Shown: piece by piece, positions 1 through 8,252 of the stretch
How positions within the stretch are numbered: the first letter of the stretch is position 1
Layout: each line of letters starts with the position of its first letter
Source of the DNA: Mesorhizobium_G sp050247155
Lineage (GTDB): Bacteria > Pseudomonadota > Alphaproteobacteria > Rhizobiales > Rhizobiaceae
Direction of reading: 5' to 3'
Assembly (NCBI GenBank): GCA_050247155.1
Contig: JBFWUS010000011.1
Location: forward strand, 1-64,000
Length of the DNA stretch: 64,000 nt
The notes under the pieces: generated by a model
Told to the model about the DNA's origin: nothing
The model's input: the letters and a program-made list of their open reading frames with translations, nothing else
Database searches by the model: none
Translations under genes and position numbers: made by a program

Positions 1-52
1 ACCCCCACCCCGGCCAGCGTTGCTGGCCGACCCTCCCCACAAGGGGGAGGGT
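1..52. repeat. GC-rich intergenic palindromic repeat, family A (half element at window edge)
   Basis: The segment contains a small palindrome (CGGCCAGCG/TGCTGGCCG) followed by the arm ACCCTCCCC-acaa-GGGGGAGGGT. The same arm recurs at 3966-4131, 15377-15532, 21091-21200, 43877-44035 and 44501-44600. It lies just past the 3' end of the minus-strand AAA+ gene and may act as a transcript end. Confidence 0.7.
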
Positions 53-66
53 AAACGCGCCTCATG

Positions 67-1977
67 TCACGCATTCCACAGCCCCTTCTTCTTCAATTCC
101 TCCATCTCCCGCGCGGCGCGTTCCCTTAGCCGCGCGTCGCGCAACAGTTTCTGCACGGTCGAGTCGTCTGCTCGATCCGAGTAGCGGAATTCGCTGTCGG
201 CGTAGCGGTTGATCTCCTGCATGACCATTTCCATGTCGAACGGCCCGCGCAGTTCCTCCACCATCGCCTTCTTCTCATCGTAGGGTTTGTGCATGAAAGT
301 TTCCGGCTTCTCAAACCAGTCGTCCGGCAGCTCGATATCCATCGCTCGCATCTTGATCGCGTCGGTGACGTTCTTGATGGCGCGGCCGGTAAAGCGCGGT
401 TCGGCCTCCTTGATCAGGTGCAGATATTCGCCGATATCGGCCAGCGTCTTCGGCTGGCCGTTCTCCTTCATGAAACGCTCGAAAACCTTCATCAGGCCGT
501 CTTCGTGTGGCTTGGAATGGCTTTCGTAGGCGTCGTCCACAGCGCGCTGGATTTCCTGAGCGGCATAGAGGTCATGCTCGCCAAGCGGGATTTTGTGGTT
601 CTTGCCGGCTAACAGCACGAAAATATCGATGTAGTCTTCCTTGGTCTGCGGGCCGTCGACCAGCCAGCGCGCGCCGGCGCGCTGGCGCAGCGCGTCGTCG
701 ACATTCTCCGGATAGTTGGAGAACATGCCAAACGAACAATTGCCGCGCACCACCGTCATGGCACCGGAGAAGGCCGACATCAGGACGCCGGTGATTTCGT
801 GCTGACCTGCCGAGGCGCGGTCGTCGGAACGTTTCGCGGCGACCTGGTCGATGTCATCCACGGTGCCAAAGCCGATCATGCGCGGGTTCAGCACGTTGTC
901 GATGAACTGCTTGCAGTTTTGCCCGGATTTGCCCTGATATGACGAGATCTGGTCGACGCCAAAATTCTCGTAGTGGAAGGGATAACCGGCGATCTGGCAG
1001 TAGCCGTGCACCAGCCCTGCTATCATCTGGATCAGCGTCGTCTTGCCGGTGCCCGGCGCGCCGTCGCCGATGAAGGTGAACAGGAAACCGCCGAGTTCGA
1101 CGAAGGGGTTGAGCTGCCGGTCGAAATCATAGGCCATCAGCATCTTGGCCAGTTTCACCGATTGGTATTTCGCGATGTGGTTGCCGACGACCTCTTCCGG
1201 CTTCTTGAAGGTCATTTCCAGCGGCTTCGACTTCTTGCCGGGCGCGACGTCGAAGCCGTCGATGGTGAAATCGTCCTTCTCGATGCGGATATGGGCGTTC
1301 TCGAAACCGCCGAGCCCGTCGAAACGGCTTTTGCGGGTCAGCAGCCCATCGATGGCGACACGCGCAAAACTGTCGGCGCGCAGCATGAGGTCGCCGTCGT
1401 CCTTGGAGCCCGAAATCGCCGCATCGAGCGCCGCGATCATCGATTTCAGTGCATCCTGCGCGGTATCGAACACGAAGTTAGGCTCGGCGATGTCGTTCGG
1501 CGCTTCGCCGTCCGACTCGATCAGTTGCGACAGGTAGGAGGCGAACGTGAATGCCGAGACATAGGCGGCGGCGTTGAGCAGTTTCTTGAAGCGCGTGGCG
1601 TCGTCGCCCTCAAGTGGCGTCTTGGCGTTCTTCGATTGCAGGCTTTCGAGATCGTTGCCGCGGGCGAACACATCCGCCACCGCCAGCGCCACGGCCAGGC
1701 CGCGACGGGCGCGGTAGAGCAGGGTGTGCTGGCCGATGTCCATCAACTGATCGTCAGGCTTCACCGACTGTACGGTCTTGGTCAGCTCGACTTCCTTGGT
1801 CTTGGAAAGACCGCCCGTGGCGACAGGCGAAACGAACCGCCGGCCGGTGCCGGCCAGCGCGGTGCTGGATTGGCCGGAAGCCGCTTCCATCACGACGACA
1901 CGGGTGATCATCGACTGCGCGGTGGCGCGATGTTTTTCGATATCGGCTTCGGCAATGGTGGTCAGGCCGGTGTCCAT
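67..1977 (-). CDS. AAA+ ATPase, last gene of the coiled-coil/Fic operon
   Basis: A 636-aa soluble ATPase. The first ~290 residues match no domain I know. The AAA+ core follows with Walker A GAPGTGKT at residues 306-313 and a Walker B strand ending VDDID (D374, D375), where the usual catalytic Glu is Asp. Next come a sensor-1-like SNYPENVDDAL segment and arginine-finger candidates near residues 431-437. The C-terminus is a charged helix. The start lies one base after the stop of the Fic gene, with GAGGAAA inside the Fic end as ribosome-binding site, so the two are translationally coupled. The ATPase role is firm from motifs. Its substrate is unknown; remodelling of the coiled-coil partner encoded upstream is an inference. 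Confidence 0.85.
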   Translation of the reverse strand: MDTGLTTIAEADIEKHRATAQSMITRVVVMEAASGQSSTALAGTGRRFVSPVATGGLSKTKEVELTKTVQSVKPDDQLMDIGQHTLLYRARRGLAVALAVADVFARGNDLESLQSKNAKTPLEGDDATRFKKLLNAAAYVSAFTFASYLSQLIESDGEAPNDIAEPNFVFDTAQDALKSMIAALDAAISGSKDDGDLMLRADSFARVAIDGLLTRKSRFDGLGGFENAHIRIEKDDFTIDGFDVAPGKKSKPLEMTFKKPEEVVGNHIAKYQSVKLAKMLMAYDFDRQLNPFVELGGFLFTFIGDGAPGTGKTTLIQMIAGLVHGYCQIAGYPFHYENFGVDQISSYQGKSGQNCKQFIDNVLNPRMIGFGTVDDIDQVAAKRSDDRASAGQHEITGVLMSAFSGAMTVVRGNCSFGMFSNYPENVDDALRQRAGARWLVDGPQTKEDYIDIFVLLAGKNHKIPLGEHDLYAAQEIQRAVDDAYESHSKPHEDGLMKVFERFMKENGQPKTLADIGEYLHLIKEAEPRFTGRAIKNVTDAIKMRAMDIELPDDWFEKPETFMHKPYDEKKAMVEELRGPFDMEMVMQEINRYADSEFRYSDRADDSTVQKLLRDARLRERAAREMEELKKKGLWNA

Positions 1978-1978
1978 G

Positions 1979-2782
1979 TCATTTCCTCAAAGGCAAGATT
2001 TTCGCAGCATCATCCAAAGTCTGGGCTTGGCGGGCCGCCGCAATGTAGATGTCGAGCGTCCGGTCGAGACGGCCCAGCAGCAGTTGATCGAATCCGGCAT
2101 GATCACCAGTCGCCTGCTCGGTTTCCAAAGCCGAGAGATAGAGGGGGCGATCGTCGGGTCGGACGGCAATCGGAGGGTAGCATCCCCTCACGAGAATCAA
2201 GTTCATCAGGAGGCGCGCCGTTCGACCATTGCCGTCGTTGAAGGGATGGATGCCGACAAGTCGTCGATGGGCTGCGAATGCATTTTGTGGCTTGTTCTCG
2301 GCGGTAGCAAGCCAGTTCGCGAAGTCCTGCATCAACATCGGCACGTCGACCGGTGACGGAAAATTATGAACACCCGCGTTTGTGTTCACAAAACGAGCCC
2401 TGTCCGCGTAGCCGCCAGCAATATCCGGATTGCTCTTCGCAACCACCAAACGGTGCAGATTACGCAAGTCGACTTCGGCGAGAGGTTGGTCCGTGTGCGA
2501 AGCGACCTCCATCACCCAATCATATGCGCGCGCATGGTCCACCGCCTCGAGATGGTCTTTCAAGGGCTTTCCACTAATGGTCATGCCCTTTTCCAGCACC
2601 AGCGCCGTCTCACCGGCGGTCAGCGTGTTTCCCTCGATTGCATTGGAAGTGTAGGTGATGTCGATGCGTTGGCTGTGGTCGAGGCCGTCCAATCCGCCCG
2701 GCCGCAAGGTCTTCCGCAGGCTATCCAGCTCGCGTTTTTTCTGAGCAACGCTGGCGAACGAAGTCATTCCAGCCTCGCCCAA
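1979..2782 (-). CDS. Fic family protein (class II, N-terminal inhibitory helix)
   Basis: A 267-aa Fic-domain protein. The catalytic motif HPFNDGNGRTAR sits at residues 179-190. An inhibitory motif TSNAIEGN lies at 45-52 with E50 as the expected ATP-clamping glutamate, as in self-inhibited class II Fic enzymes. The family usually transfers AMP from ATP to Ser, Thr or Tyr of a target protein. ATG codons exist at 2782 and 2767; either could be the start. The gene sits between the 381-aa unknown gene and the AAA+ gene and ends one base before the latter, so it is part of this operon. The target is unknown; an operon partner is possible. Confidence 0.9.
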   Translation of the reverse strand: MGEAGMTSFASVAQKKRELDSLRKTLRPGGLDGLDHSQRIDITYTSNAIEGNTLTAGETALVLEKGMTISGKPLKDHLEAVDHARAYDWVMEVASHTDQPLAEVDLRNLHRLVVAKSNPDIAGGYADRARFVNTNAGVHNFPSPVDVPMLMQDFANWLATAENKPQNAFAAHRRLVGIHPFNDGNGRTARLLMNLILVRGCYPPIAVRPDDRPLYLSALETEQATGDHAGFDQLLLGRLDRTLDIYIAAARQAQTLDDAAKILPLRK

Positions 2783-2809
2783 GCTTGCTCGAACAAGGAG
2801 CCAACAGCC

Positions 2810-3955
2810 TCACACATCCGAGATCACCTGTCCCTTGGACAGAATGTGCACCTTGTAGCCCGCGAAAATCTTCTGCGCCTCGCCGTCGGCGTAGAGCGCC
2901 TGGTAGGCCTCGTGCGGGATCAGCGCGTGCTTCTCATAAGCCGAGACGCCCATGCGTGCGGCTTCGAGATCGTCGGTGTTGATATAGAATTCCTGGCGAT
3001 CCTTTTCGCTTGACCACAACCCTTTGTGGCCGGGCTTTTCGCCCTTGGAATAGACTTCCTGGATCGTCCATGTCAGCAGCCAGGCATTTTCAGGTTTGCG
3101 CACCTTGGACAGGACTTCCGTCACCGTTGAATTGTTCTCGGTGACGCCCGATGAATAAAACGGGCCTAGCACGACGCGCCGCAACTGCTTCGGGTGCAGC
3201 GTGGCAAAATCCTTGTCCATGTTGGTGGCGATCGTCGCGGGCGACAGAGTGTAGGCCGAGTTCTTTTCCGTGAAGGCGTCGAACTCGTGTGCCAGCGCCG
3301 GGTTTAGGAGGCCGTCGACGGGCAGGGGGATGTTCACCTTTTCGTTCAGCTTGCCGCCATCGGTGACCAACTGGCTGACGATGTCTTCAGACGAATCCTC
3401 CACCGTCGCCATATAGATCAGCGGCAGGTTGGCGCTGCCGTCGAAGGTCGCCCAGTGGACGAGATAATAGGGCCGGCCGGTGTTGGGATTGACCGACACC
3501 TTTGCCGTCTGCGCCAGCATGAACGGTCCGAACACATTGCCGTTGCGGACTTCCTCCAAATAGAGCCGCTCGGCCATGGTCTTCTGCAGCGCCTCGGGAA
3601 ATTCCTTGTGGCGCAGGATGAAGTCGGCCATTTCTGCGCGCAATTCATCCGCCTGCGGAATCTTGGCCAGCCGTTCTTCGGATTGGCGGCGGTCGTTCTC
3701 CAGTTCGAGCACGTGCTGGTAGACAGGGTAACCGCTCTCGGCGCGCGAAATCTTGAACTTCTCCATAAAACCGAGACGGTTGCGCCAGCAGAGAAAGCTC
3801 TTCTCCAGCTTGTCGATATATTCGGCGGCGATCTTGGCGACGATGCCGTGCCGGTAAAGCGGCGAACGGTCGTCGCGCATGAAGATTTCCAGCCCATCCA
3901 GCGCTGCCGCGATGGTGGTGAAATATTGGACGGCCGGGTCTGTGGCGGGGGTCAT
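2810..3955 (-). CDS. Uncharacterised protein of the AAA+/coiled-coil operon
   Basis: A 381-aa protein I do not recognise. It has no signal peptide and no membrane segment. Residues ~1-135 look helical and charged. Residues ~140-380 look like a mixed alpha/beta domain rich in aromatic residues (a PYYLVHWATF stretch, then GPFYSSGV, then AWLLTWTIQEV). The gene lies 27 bp upstream of the Fic start and downstream of the coiled-coil gene, separated from the latter by a palindromic repeat. By position it would be a dedicated partner of the ATPase, for example an adaptor or substrate-recognition subunit. That role is inference. Confidence 0.75.
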   Translation of the reverse strand: MTPATDPAVQYFTTIAAALDGLEIFMRDDRSPLYRHGIVAKIAAEYIDKLEKSFLCWRNRLGFMEKFKISRAESGYPVYQHVLELENDRRQSEERLAKIPQADELRAEMADFILRHKEFPEALQKTMAERLYLEEVRNGNVFGPFMLAQTAKVSVNPNTGRPYYLVHWATFDGSANLPLIYMATVEDSSEDIVSQLVTDGGKLNEKVNIPLPVDGLLNPALAHEFDAFTEKNSAYTLSPATIATNMDKDFATLHPKQLRRVVLGPFYSSGVTENNSTVTEVLSKVRKPENAWLLTWTIQEVYSKGEKPGHKGLWSSEKDRQEFYINTDDLEAARMGVSAYEKHALIPHEAYQALYADGEAQKIFAGYKVHILSKGQVISDV

Positions 3956-3965
3956 GGCAACGCCT

Positions 3966-4131
3966 TACCCTCCCCCTTGCGGGGAGGGTCGTCCGTAGGA
4001 CGGGGTGGGGGTGGTGACGAAAAGCTCTTCGATTGCAAGTCCAAGTCTTTCTTCACCACCCCCACCCCGTCTCACGATCACTTGCTGCGCAAGCTGATCG
4101 CTCGCCGACCCTCCCCGCAAGGGGGAGGGTG
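3966..4131. repeat. Family A palindromic repeat pair inside the AAA+ operon
   Basis: Two inverted copies of the arm CCCTCCCCCTTGCGGGGAGGG flank a ~100-base spacer. The inner sequences GGGGTGGGGGTGGTGA and TCACCACCCCCACCCC are also complementary, so the whole block can fold as one long hairpin. It separates the coiled-coil gene from the 381-aa gene and could lower or tune downstream expression. Confidence 0.8.
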
Positions 4132-4141
4132 AGCCGACCGC

Positions 4142-5230
4142 CTACGCGCTCACGTAATCCGAAGCATTGTGCTTACGCAGCACCTCGTCAAACCGCCGCG
4201 CAAAGGCCTCGTCGGCCAGCTTCTTGCGGCGCTGGATGTCGGCGGTCGCCACCATGTTCTTCTCGTGCAGTTCGAGCAGGTCGCCGATGTGCTTTTGCGC
4301 GGCGGCCCCGATGCCGGCCATTGTCTCTTCCGCCGTGTTGTCGACCTTGGAGCCCAGCGTGTTGATCTTGTGCGCGACGTCCTGTTGCGCAGCCGTCTTC
4401 AAGGAATCCTCCAGCGCCTTGTAGAGCACGATGCGCTGTTCGGTATCGATGGTCAGCTTGTTGATCAGCGTCGATTGCGCCGCAATCTGGTTGTTCAGCG
4501 AGTCGACGAAGGTCTGGAACATGGAGGTGTAGCGCTCCAGCGTCTGGCTTTCGGCCAGCAGTTCCTGCTCCTTGGCCTGCTTCTCATTGTATTCGGTCGC
4601 CAGTTTGGAGCGGTCGCCTTCCAGCTTGGTGCGCTCCTGCTGGCTGGTCGAGGCGGCGATCTTGTTCTCGATATCGAGGAGCAGCGGATTCAACTCCTCG
4701 ATGCGTTTCTGGACCGCCGTCAGGTTTTCCATCGTCACCTTGCGGCGCTCGATCACTTGGCCGAGGCTCGCCTCGGAGGTCTTGTAGCGGGCGTCGAGGA
4801 TGCCTTTCTGCGCTTTCAGAATGCCGACGATAGTGTCGGACTTCGACAGCAGTTCCTGCAGATTGCCGGCCAGCGACATGTTTCGCACACGCTCTGTGCG
4901 CATGCGCTGCTTGGATTCGTCTGAGAAGATGCCGACGAAGGTTTCCCAGCCGGTAAAACTCTTCATGTTCTCGAATTCCGCGCCGAAAACATTGGTGGCG
5001 TCTTCAAGCCCGATGATCAGGTCGGCGATGTTGCCTTCCATCACCTTCTGCTGCTTCAGCACATCGTCAATGCGGGCGTTCTCGATGTCGAAATCGGTGG
5101 AGCCGATCTTCTCGTCCGTCTTGGCGATCTGGTCGAGAACCTTGCCGGACTGCTCGATCTTGGAGCGCATCTGCTCGACGACCTGCTTGGTCTGCTCGAT
5201 CTGCGCGTCGAAGTTTTGCAGTTCAGCCAT
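4142..5230 (-). CDS. Coiled-coil protein with TelA-like layout
   Basis: A 362-aa, almost entirely helical, strongly charged protein without signal peptide or membrane span. Heptad-like stretches cover residues ~1-50, ~130-225 and ~235-360. The order of helices resembles toxic-anion-resistance (TelA/KlaA) proteins: a long central coiled coil, then a segment of repeated Q/N/A helices. I could not find a diagnostic motif, so this is resemblance only. It is the first gene of the minus-strand unit. Upstream there is AGGAGGAACGCCG directly before ATG, a good ribosome-binding site. Likely role: scaffold or filament acted on by the downstream AAA+ ATPase (inference). Confidence 0.7.
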   Translation of the reverse strand: MAELQNFDAQIEQTKQVVEQMRSKIEQSGKVLDQIAKTDEKIGSTDFDIENARIDDVLKQQKVMEGNIADLIIGLEDATNVFGAEFENMKSFTGWETFVGIFSDESKQRMRTERVRNMSLAGNLQELLSKSDTIVGILKAQKGILDARYKTSEASLGQVIERRKVTMENLTAVQKRIEELNPLLLDIENKIAASTSQQERTKLEGDRSKLATEYNEKQAKEQELLAESQTLERYTSMFQTFVDSLNNQIAAQSTLINKLTIDTEQRIVLYKALEDSLKTAAQQDVAHKINTLGSKVDNTAEETMAGIGAAAQKHIGDLLELHEKNMVATADIQRRKKLADEAFARRFDEVLRKHNASDYVSA

Positions 5231-5643
5231 CGGCGTTCCTCCTCGGGTAACGGGATCGTGTGCGGCGGAATATATGTGGGGGTCTTATCGATTGAAAGAC
5301 AGACCGCGCGCAAATTTCACCCGGCGCCGCAGCGAATAGCCGCCAATCTCAGCCATGGTCAAACGTCGCCAGCCCGGCCGCGCGGTTCAGAATGCCGATG
5401 CGCCGGGGCGCGGCGCTCACTCGCGGCTCCGCCAATGCTCGGTTCTGTGGTTCGGAAAATAGCTTCCGACCATCAAAAATATGACATTCATCCTCATAAT
5501 TAATGCAAAGAATATCTATTCTTGTAATACTCTCAAGTAACTGTAGGTTATTGCATATTTTCGAAGCAACATTTTCCACAAATTTTGTTTTATATGAAAT
5601 GACAAAATGTTATAAATAGATATTCATAGAAGGATAAATAGTT
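5231..5643. promoter_or_regulatory. Intergenic region with AT-rich leader of the peroxidase gene
   Basis: A divergent 413-base gap. The left ~200 bases are GC-rich and show nothing clear. From about 5450 to 5643 the sequence turns markedly AT-rich, unlike everything around it. A possible promoter for the peroxidase is TTGTTT at 5585-5590, a 17-base spacer and TGTTAT at 5608-5613. AAGGAT before the ATG is a weak ribosome-binding site. The promoter assignment is tentative. Confidence 0.35.
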
Positions 5644-7329
5644 ATGGCAGGTCCAAATTTACGAAATCGTATTGGTCATGGGTTCGTCAGTCGTCAGGCG
5701 CTCGCGGAAAGTGCAGCGATAGAACTTCGCGAGGCCCCGGAAAAGAAATTCGTTCAAAGTCCCGCCACGACGAAGGCTTTCCTGCCCTTGGGGGCAAAGG
5801 CGGCCGCGGTGAAGGCCGTCGATGACAATGTTTCCGGCGCGAAAGGTTCGGCTTTTTTCGATTTCATGTTCCCGAAGTTGAAGAACAAGCCGCTGGTCGC
5901 CAGCGATGCAGATCTTGCCGCCTTGGCGGCGGCGATGAAGGATACCGCCCCGCCAAACAGCAACAACGAAACCATTCCGGCCGGCTTCACCTATCTCGGC
6001 CAGTTTGTCGACCACGACATCACGCTCGACCTGACGCCGCTGAGCGACGCTCAAAACGACCCGGAAATGACCAAGAATTTCCGTACACCCGGGCTTGACC
6101 TCGACTCGGTCTATGGCGCCGGACCTGGCCCGTTCCGTTTCCTGTTCGCCCGGTCGCAGGATGCGAACGGCAATACGGTCGATACGCCAAAACTTCTAAT
6201 CGGCACGGCGGAAGAATCGCCAGCGCTGCCAGGGCAGCCGAATATCCCCAACCTGCCCAATGATTTGCCGCGCAACATACAGGGCGTGGCCTTGATCGGC
6301 GATCACCGCAATGACGAGAACCTTCTGGTGGCACAGATCCATCTCGCCTTCCTCAAGTTCCACAATGCCGTTATCGATCACCTGACTGCCGCCAATACGC
6401 CTTCGGACAAACTGTTCGCCGAAGCGTCAAAAATGGTCCGCTGGCATTATCAGTGGCTCGTGCTGCATGATTTCGTCTCCCGGCTGGTGGAGCCCGGGCT
6501 GATCCAGAAGATTCTCAAGAACGGCCGCAAGTTCTATCGCTTTAAGACCAAGCCGTTCATGCCCTGGGAATTCTCCGGCGCCGCTTACCGCCTGGGACAT
6601 TCCATGGTGCGTCAAGGCTATAACCATAACAGGCTGTTCCGGTTTCCGCAGCCGCGCCTGGCGCCGGGCACATTCAACTTCTTCTTCCGCTTCACCAACC
6701 TGTCGGGCACGGTCAGTTCCGGCGTGCCGGGGCAGGGCACGTTCCCAAGCAACTGGGTCGTGGACTGGCGGCGCTATTTCGAGCTGCCGGCACCGCCGGC
6801 GATCAAGGCCGAGTTCAACCATTCGCGCAAGCTTGATCCGTTCCTGGCCGACGAGCTGCACAAGCTGCCCGGCGCGGACCCAAACTCGCCGGAGGCCAGC
6901 CTGGCCTTCCGCAATCTCAAGCGCGGCGTGCGCATCGGTCTGCCGTCCGGCCAGGCGATCGCCAAGGCGATGCTGAAGGAGGACACATTCAGTCCGCTGA
7001 CCGTGGCCGAACTGACGTCGGGACCGGATGGGGTCGAGCTCAAGCGCCTCAAGATGGAGAAAGAAACGCCGCTCTGGTACTACATCCTGAAGGAAGCGCA
7101 GGTTCGCGGCAACGGCGAGCGGCTGGGTCCGGTCGGCTCGCGCATCGTCGCCGAGGTGTTCATCGGCATGCTGCAAGGCGACGAGGGGTCGTTCCTGAGC
7201 CAAAAAAACTGGAAGCCGACATTGCCGTCCATCAAGCCTGGGCATTTCACCATGGCTGACATGTTGATGTTTGTCGCCAACGCGCAGGGCGGCGATCCGC
7301 AGAAGGAGCTCAACCCGGTCGGCGATTGA
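5644..7329 (+). CDS. Animal-type (myeloperoxidase-like) haem peroxidase
   Basis: A 561-aa protein of the peroxidase-cyclooxygenase superfamily. GQFVDHDIT at residues 119-127 supplies the distal Asp123-His124 pair (myeloperoxidase D94-H95). RNDE at 222-225 matches the catalytic Arg and the ester-forming Glu (R239, E242). YRLGHSMV at 315-322 contains the proximal His319 (H336). Both acidic residues that bind haem covalently in mammalian enzymes are therefore present. The expected activity is H2O2-dependent oxidation of halides or organic substrates. There is no signal peptide, so the location is cytoplasmic or exported by an unusual route. The gene stands alone between divergent and convergent neighbours, with an AT-rich leader that may mark acquisition by transfer. 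Confidence 0.92.
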   Translation: MAGPNLRNRIGHGFVSRQALAESAAIELREAPEKKFVQSPATTKAFLPLGAKAAAVKAVDDNVSGAKGSAFFDFMFPKLKNKPLVASDADLAALAAAMKDTAPPNSNNETIPAGFTYLGQFVDHDITLDLTPLSDAQNDPEMTKNFRTPGLDLDSVYGAGPGPFRFLFARSQDANGNTVDTPKLLIGTAEESPALPGQPNIPNLPNDLPRNIQGVALIGDHRNDENLLVAQIHLAFLKFHNAVIDHLTAANTPSDKLFAEASKMVRWHYQWLVLHDFVSRLVEPGLIQKILKNGRKFYRFKTKPFMPWEFSGAAYRLGHSMVRQGYNHNRLFRFPQPRLAPGTFNFFFRFTNLSGTVSSGVPGQGTFPSNWVVDWRRYFELPAPPAIKAEFNHSRKLDPFLADELHKLPGADPNSPEASLAFRNLKRGVRIGLPSGQAIAKAMLKEDTFSPLTVAELTSGPDGVELKRLKMEKETPLWYYILKEAQVRGNGERLGPVGSRIVAEVFIGMLQGDEGSFLSQKNWKPTLPSIKPGHFTMADMLMFVANAQGGDPQKELNPVGD

Positions 7330-7370
7330 GACTTTCCGCATTGAACTAGGGGTAGCGAGGCGGAGAGGGT

Positions 7371-7402
7371 AAGCGGGGCGCGTCGAAGGCGTGCCCCGTT
7401 AC
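7371..7402. terminator. Bidirectional terminator between peroxidase and tdk
   Basis: The convergent gap holds a hairpin with arms CGGGGCGCG and CGTGCCCCG around a TCGAAGG loop. There is no long T-run on either side, so it is a weak or Rho-assisted candidate. Confidence 0.45.
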
Positions 7403-7416
7403 TCGTCTGGGCGCGT

Positions 7417-8028
7417 CTACCGTCTCACAAACCCGACGAAATCCTCGGGCTCCGTCCGGCCCATCTCCTCTTCCCAATGCTTGCGGCATAGCGAGACGTA
7501 GGCCTCCTTGCCGATCGCAACCTGCTCGCCTTGCCTGGCCACCTTGCCGTCAGGTCCGAGCCGCACGACCATCGTCGCCTTGCGGCCGCAACGGCAGACA
7601 GTGCGCACTTCGCGCAGCTCGTCGGCAATTGCCAGCAGGGCGCGCGAGCCGGAAAACAGATTACCCTGGAAGTCCGTGCGCAGGCCGTAGCACAGCACCG
7701 GAATCGCCAGGCGGTCGGCGACGCGGCCAAGCTGCCAGACCTGCTCCTCTTCGAGAAACTGGGCCTCGTCGACAAAGACGGCGTGCACGCTCGTATGCTC
7801 GTGGTGATCGGCGACACGGGCGAAAAGATCATCGCCGTCGCGGAACATCGCTGCCTCCGCCTCCAGCCCGATGCGCGAGGAGATATAGCCGCGCTCGCCC
7901 TTGCGATAGTGGCCAGCGACGAACAGCATCGTCGTCATGCCGCGCTCGCGATAGTTGTACGCGGCCTGCAACAGCATCGTCGTTTTACCGGCGTCCATCG
8001 CCGCGTAGTGGAAATAGAGTTTTGCCAT
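7417..8028 (-). CDS. tdk: Thymidine kinase (class II)
   Basis: A 203-aa protein phosphorylating thymidine to dTMP in the salvage pathway. The N-terminus carries the P-loop AAMDAGKTT. VFVDEAQF is the DEAQ Walker B-like motif. Two Cys-containing segments, CRCGRKA and SLCRKHW, form the zinc-ribbon lid. Length is standard for the family. It is convergent with the peroxidase gene and divergent from choX, so it appears monocistronic. Confidence 0.95.
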   Translation of the reverse strand: MAKLYFHYAAMDAGKTTMLLQAAYNYRERGMTTMLFVAGHYRKGERGYISSRIGLEAEAAMFRDGDDLFARVADHHEHTSVHAVFVDEAQFLEEEQVWQLGRVADRLAIPVLCYGLRTDFQGNLFSGSRALLAIADELREVRTVCRCGRKATMVVRLGPDGKVARQGEQVAIGKEAYVSLCRKHWEEEMGRTEPEDFVGFVRR

Positions 8029-8252
8029 GTTGGCTTTCTACCGGCTGCGGCGGCGCTCGGCGAGGCGGCGCGGCCTGCATCCACCGAAATCCGTCAAGCA
8101 CAGACCGAGTGTCGCAATAAGCTTAGTGAACGCCGCATCGAGGCGATGCCGGGCGGCTTGCAACAGCCACAAAATGGTGTTTGGCTCGGCTTGAGAGGGA
8201 TTACAACAAAACCCCCTGCCGAAGCGTTGGGGAACTCGTGGGAGAAAGTCGC

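Noticed and set aside
973..2241. Long plus-strand open frame (422 codons) opposite the AAA+ and Fic genes
   Set aside because: It is antisense to two genes with clear motifs and has the skewed composition of a GC-rich shadow frame.
5349..5579. Minus-strand 76-codon frame in the AT-rich leader of the peroxidase
   Set aside because: No ribosome-binding site, composition changes halfway, and no recognisable domain.
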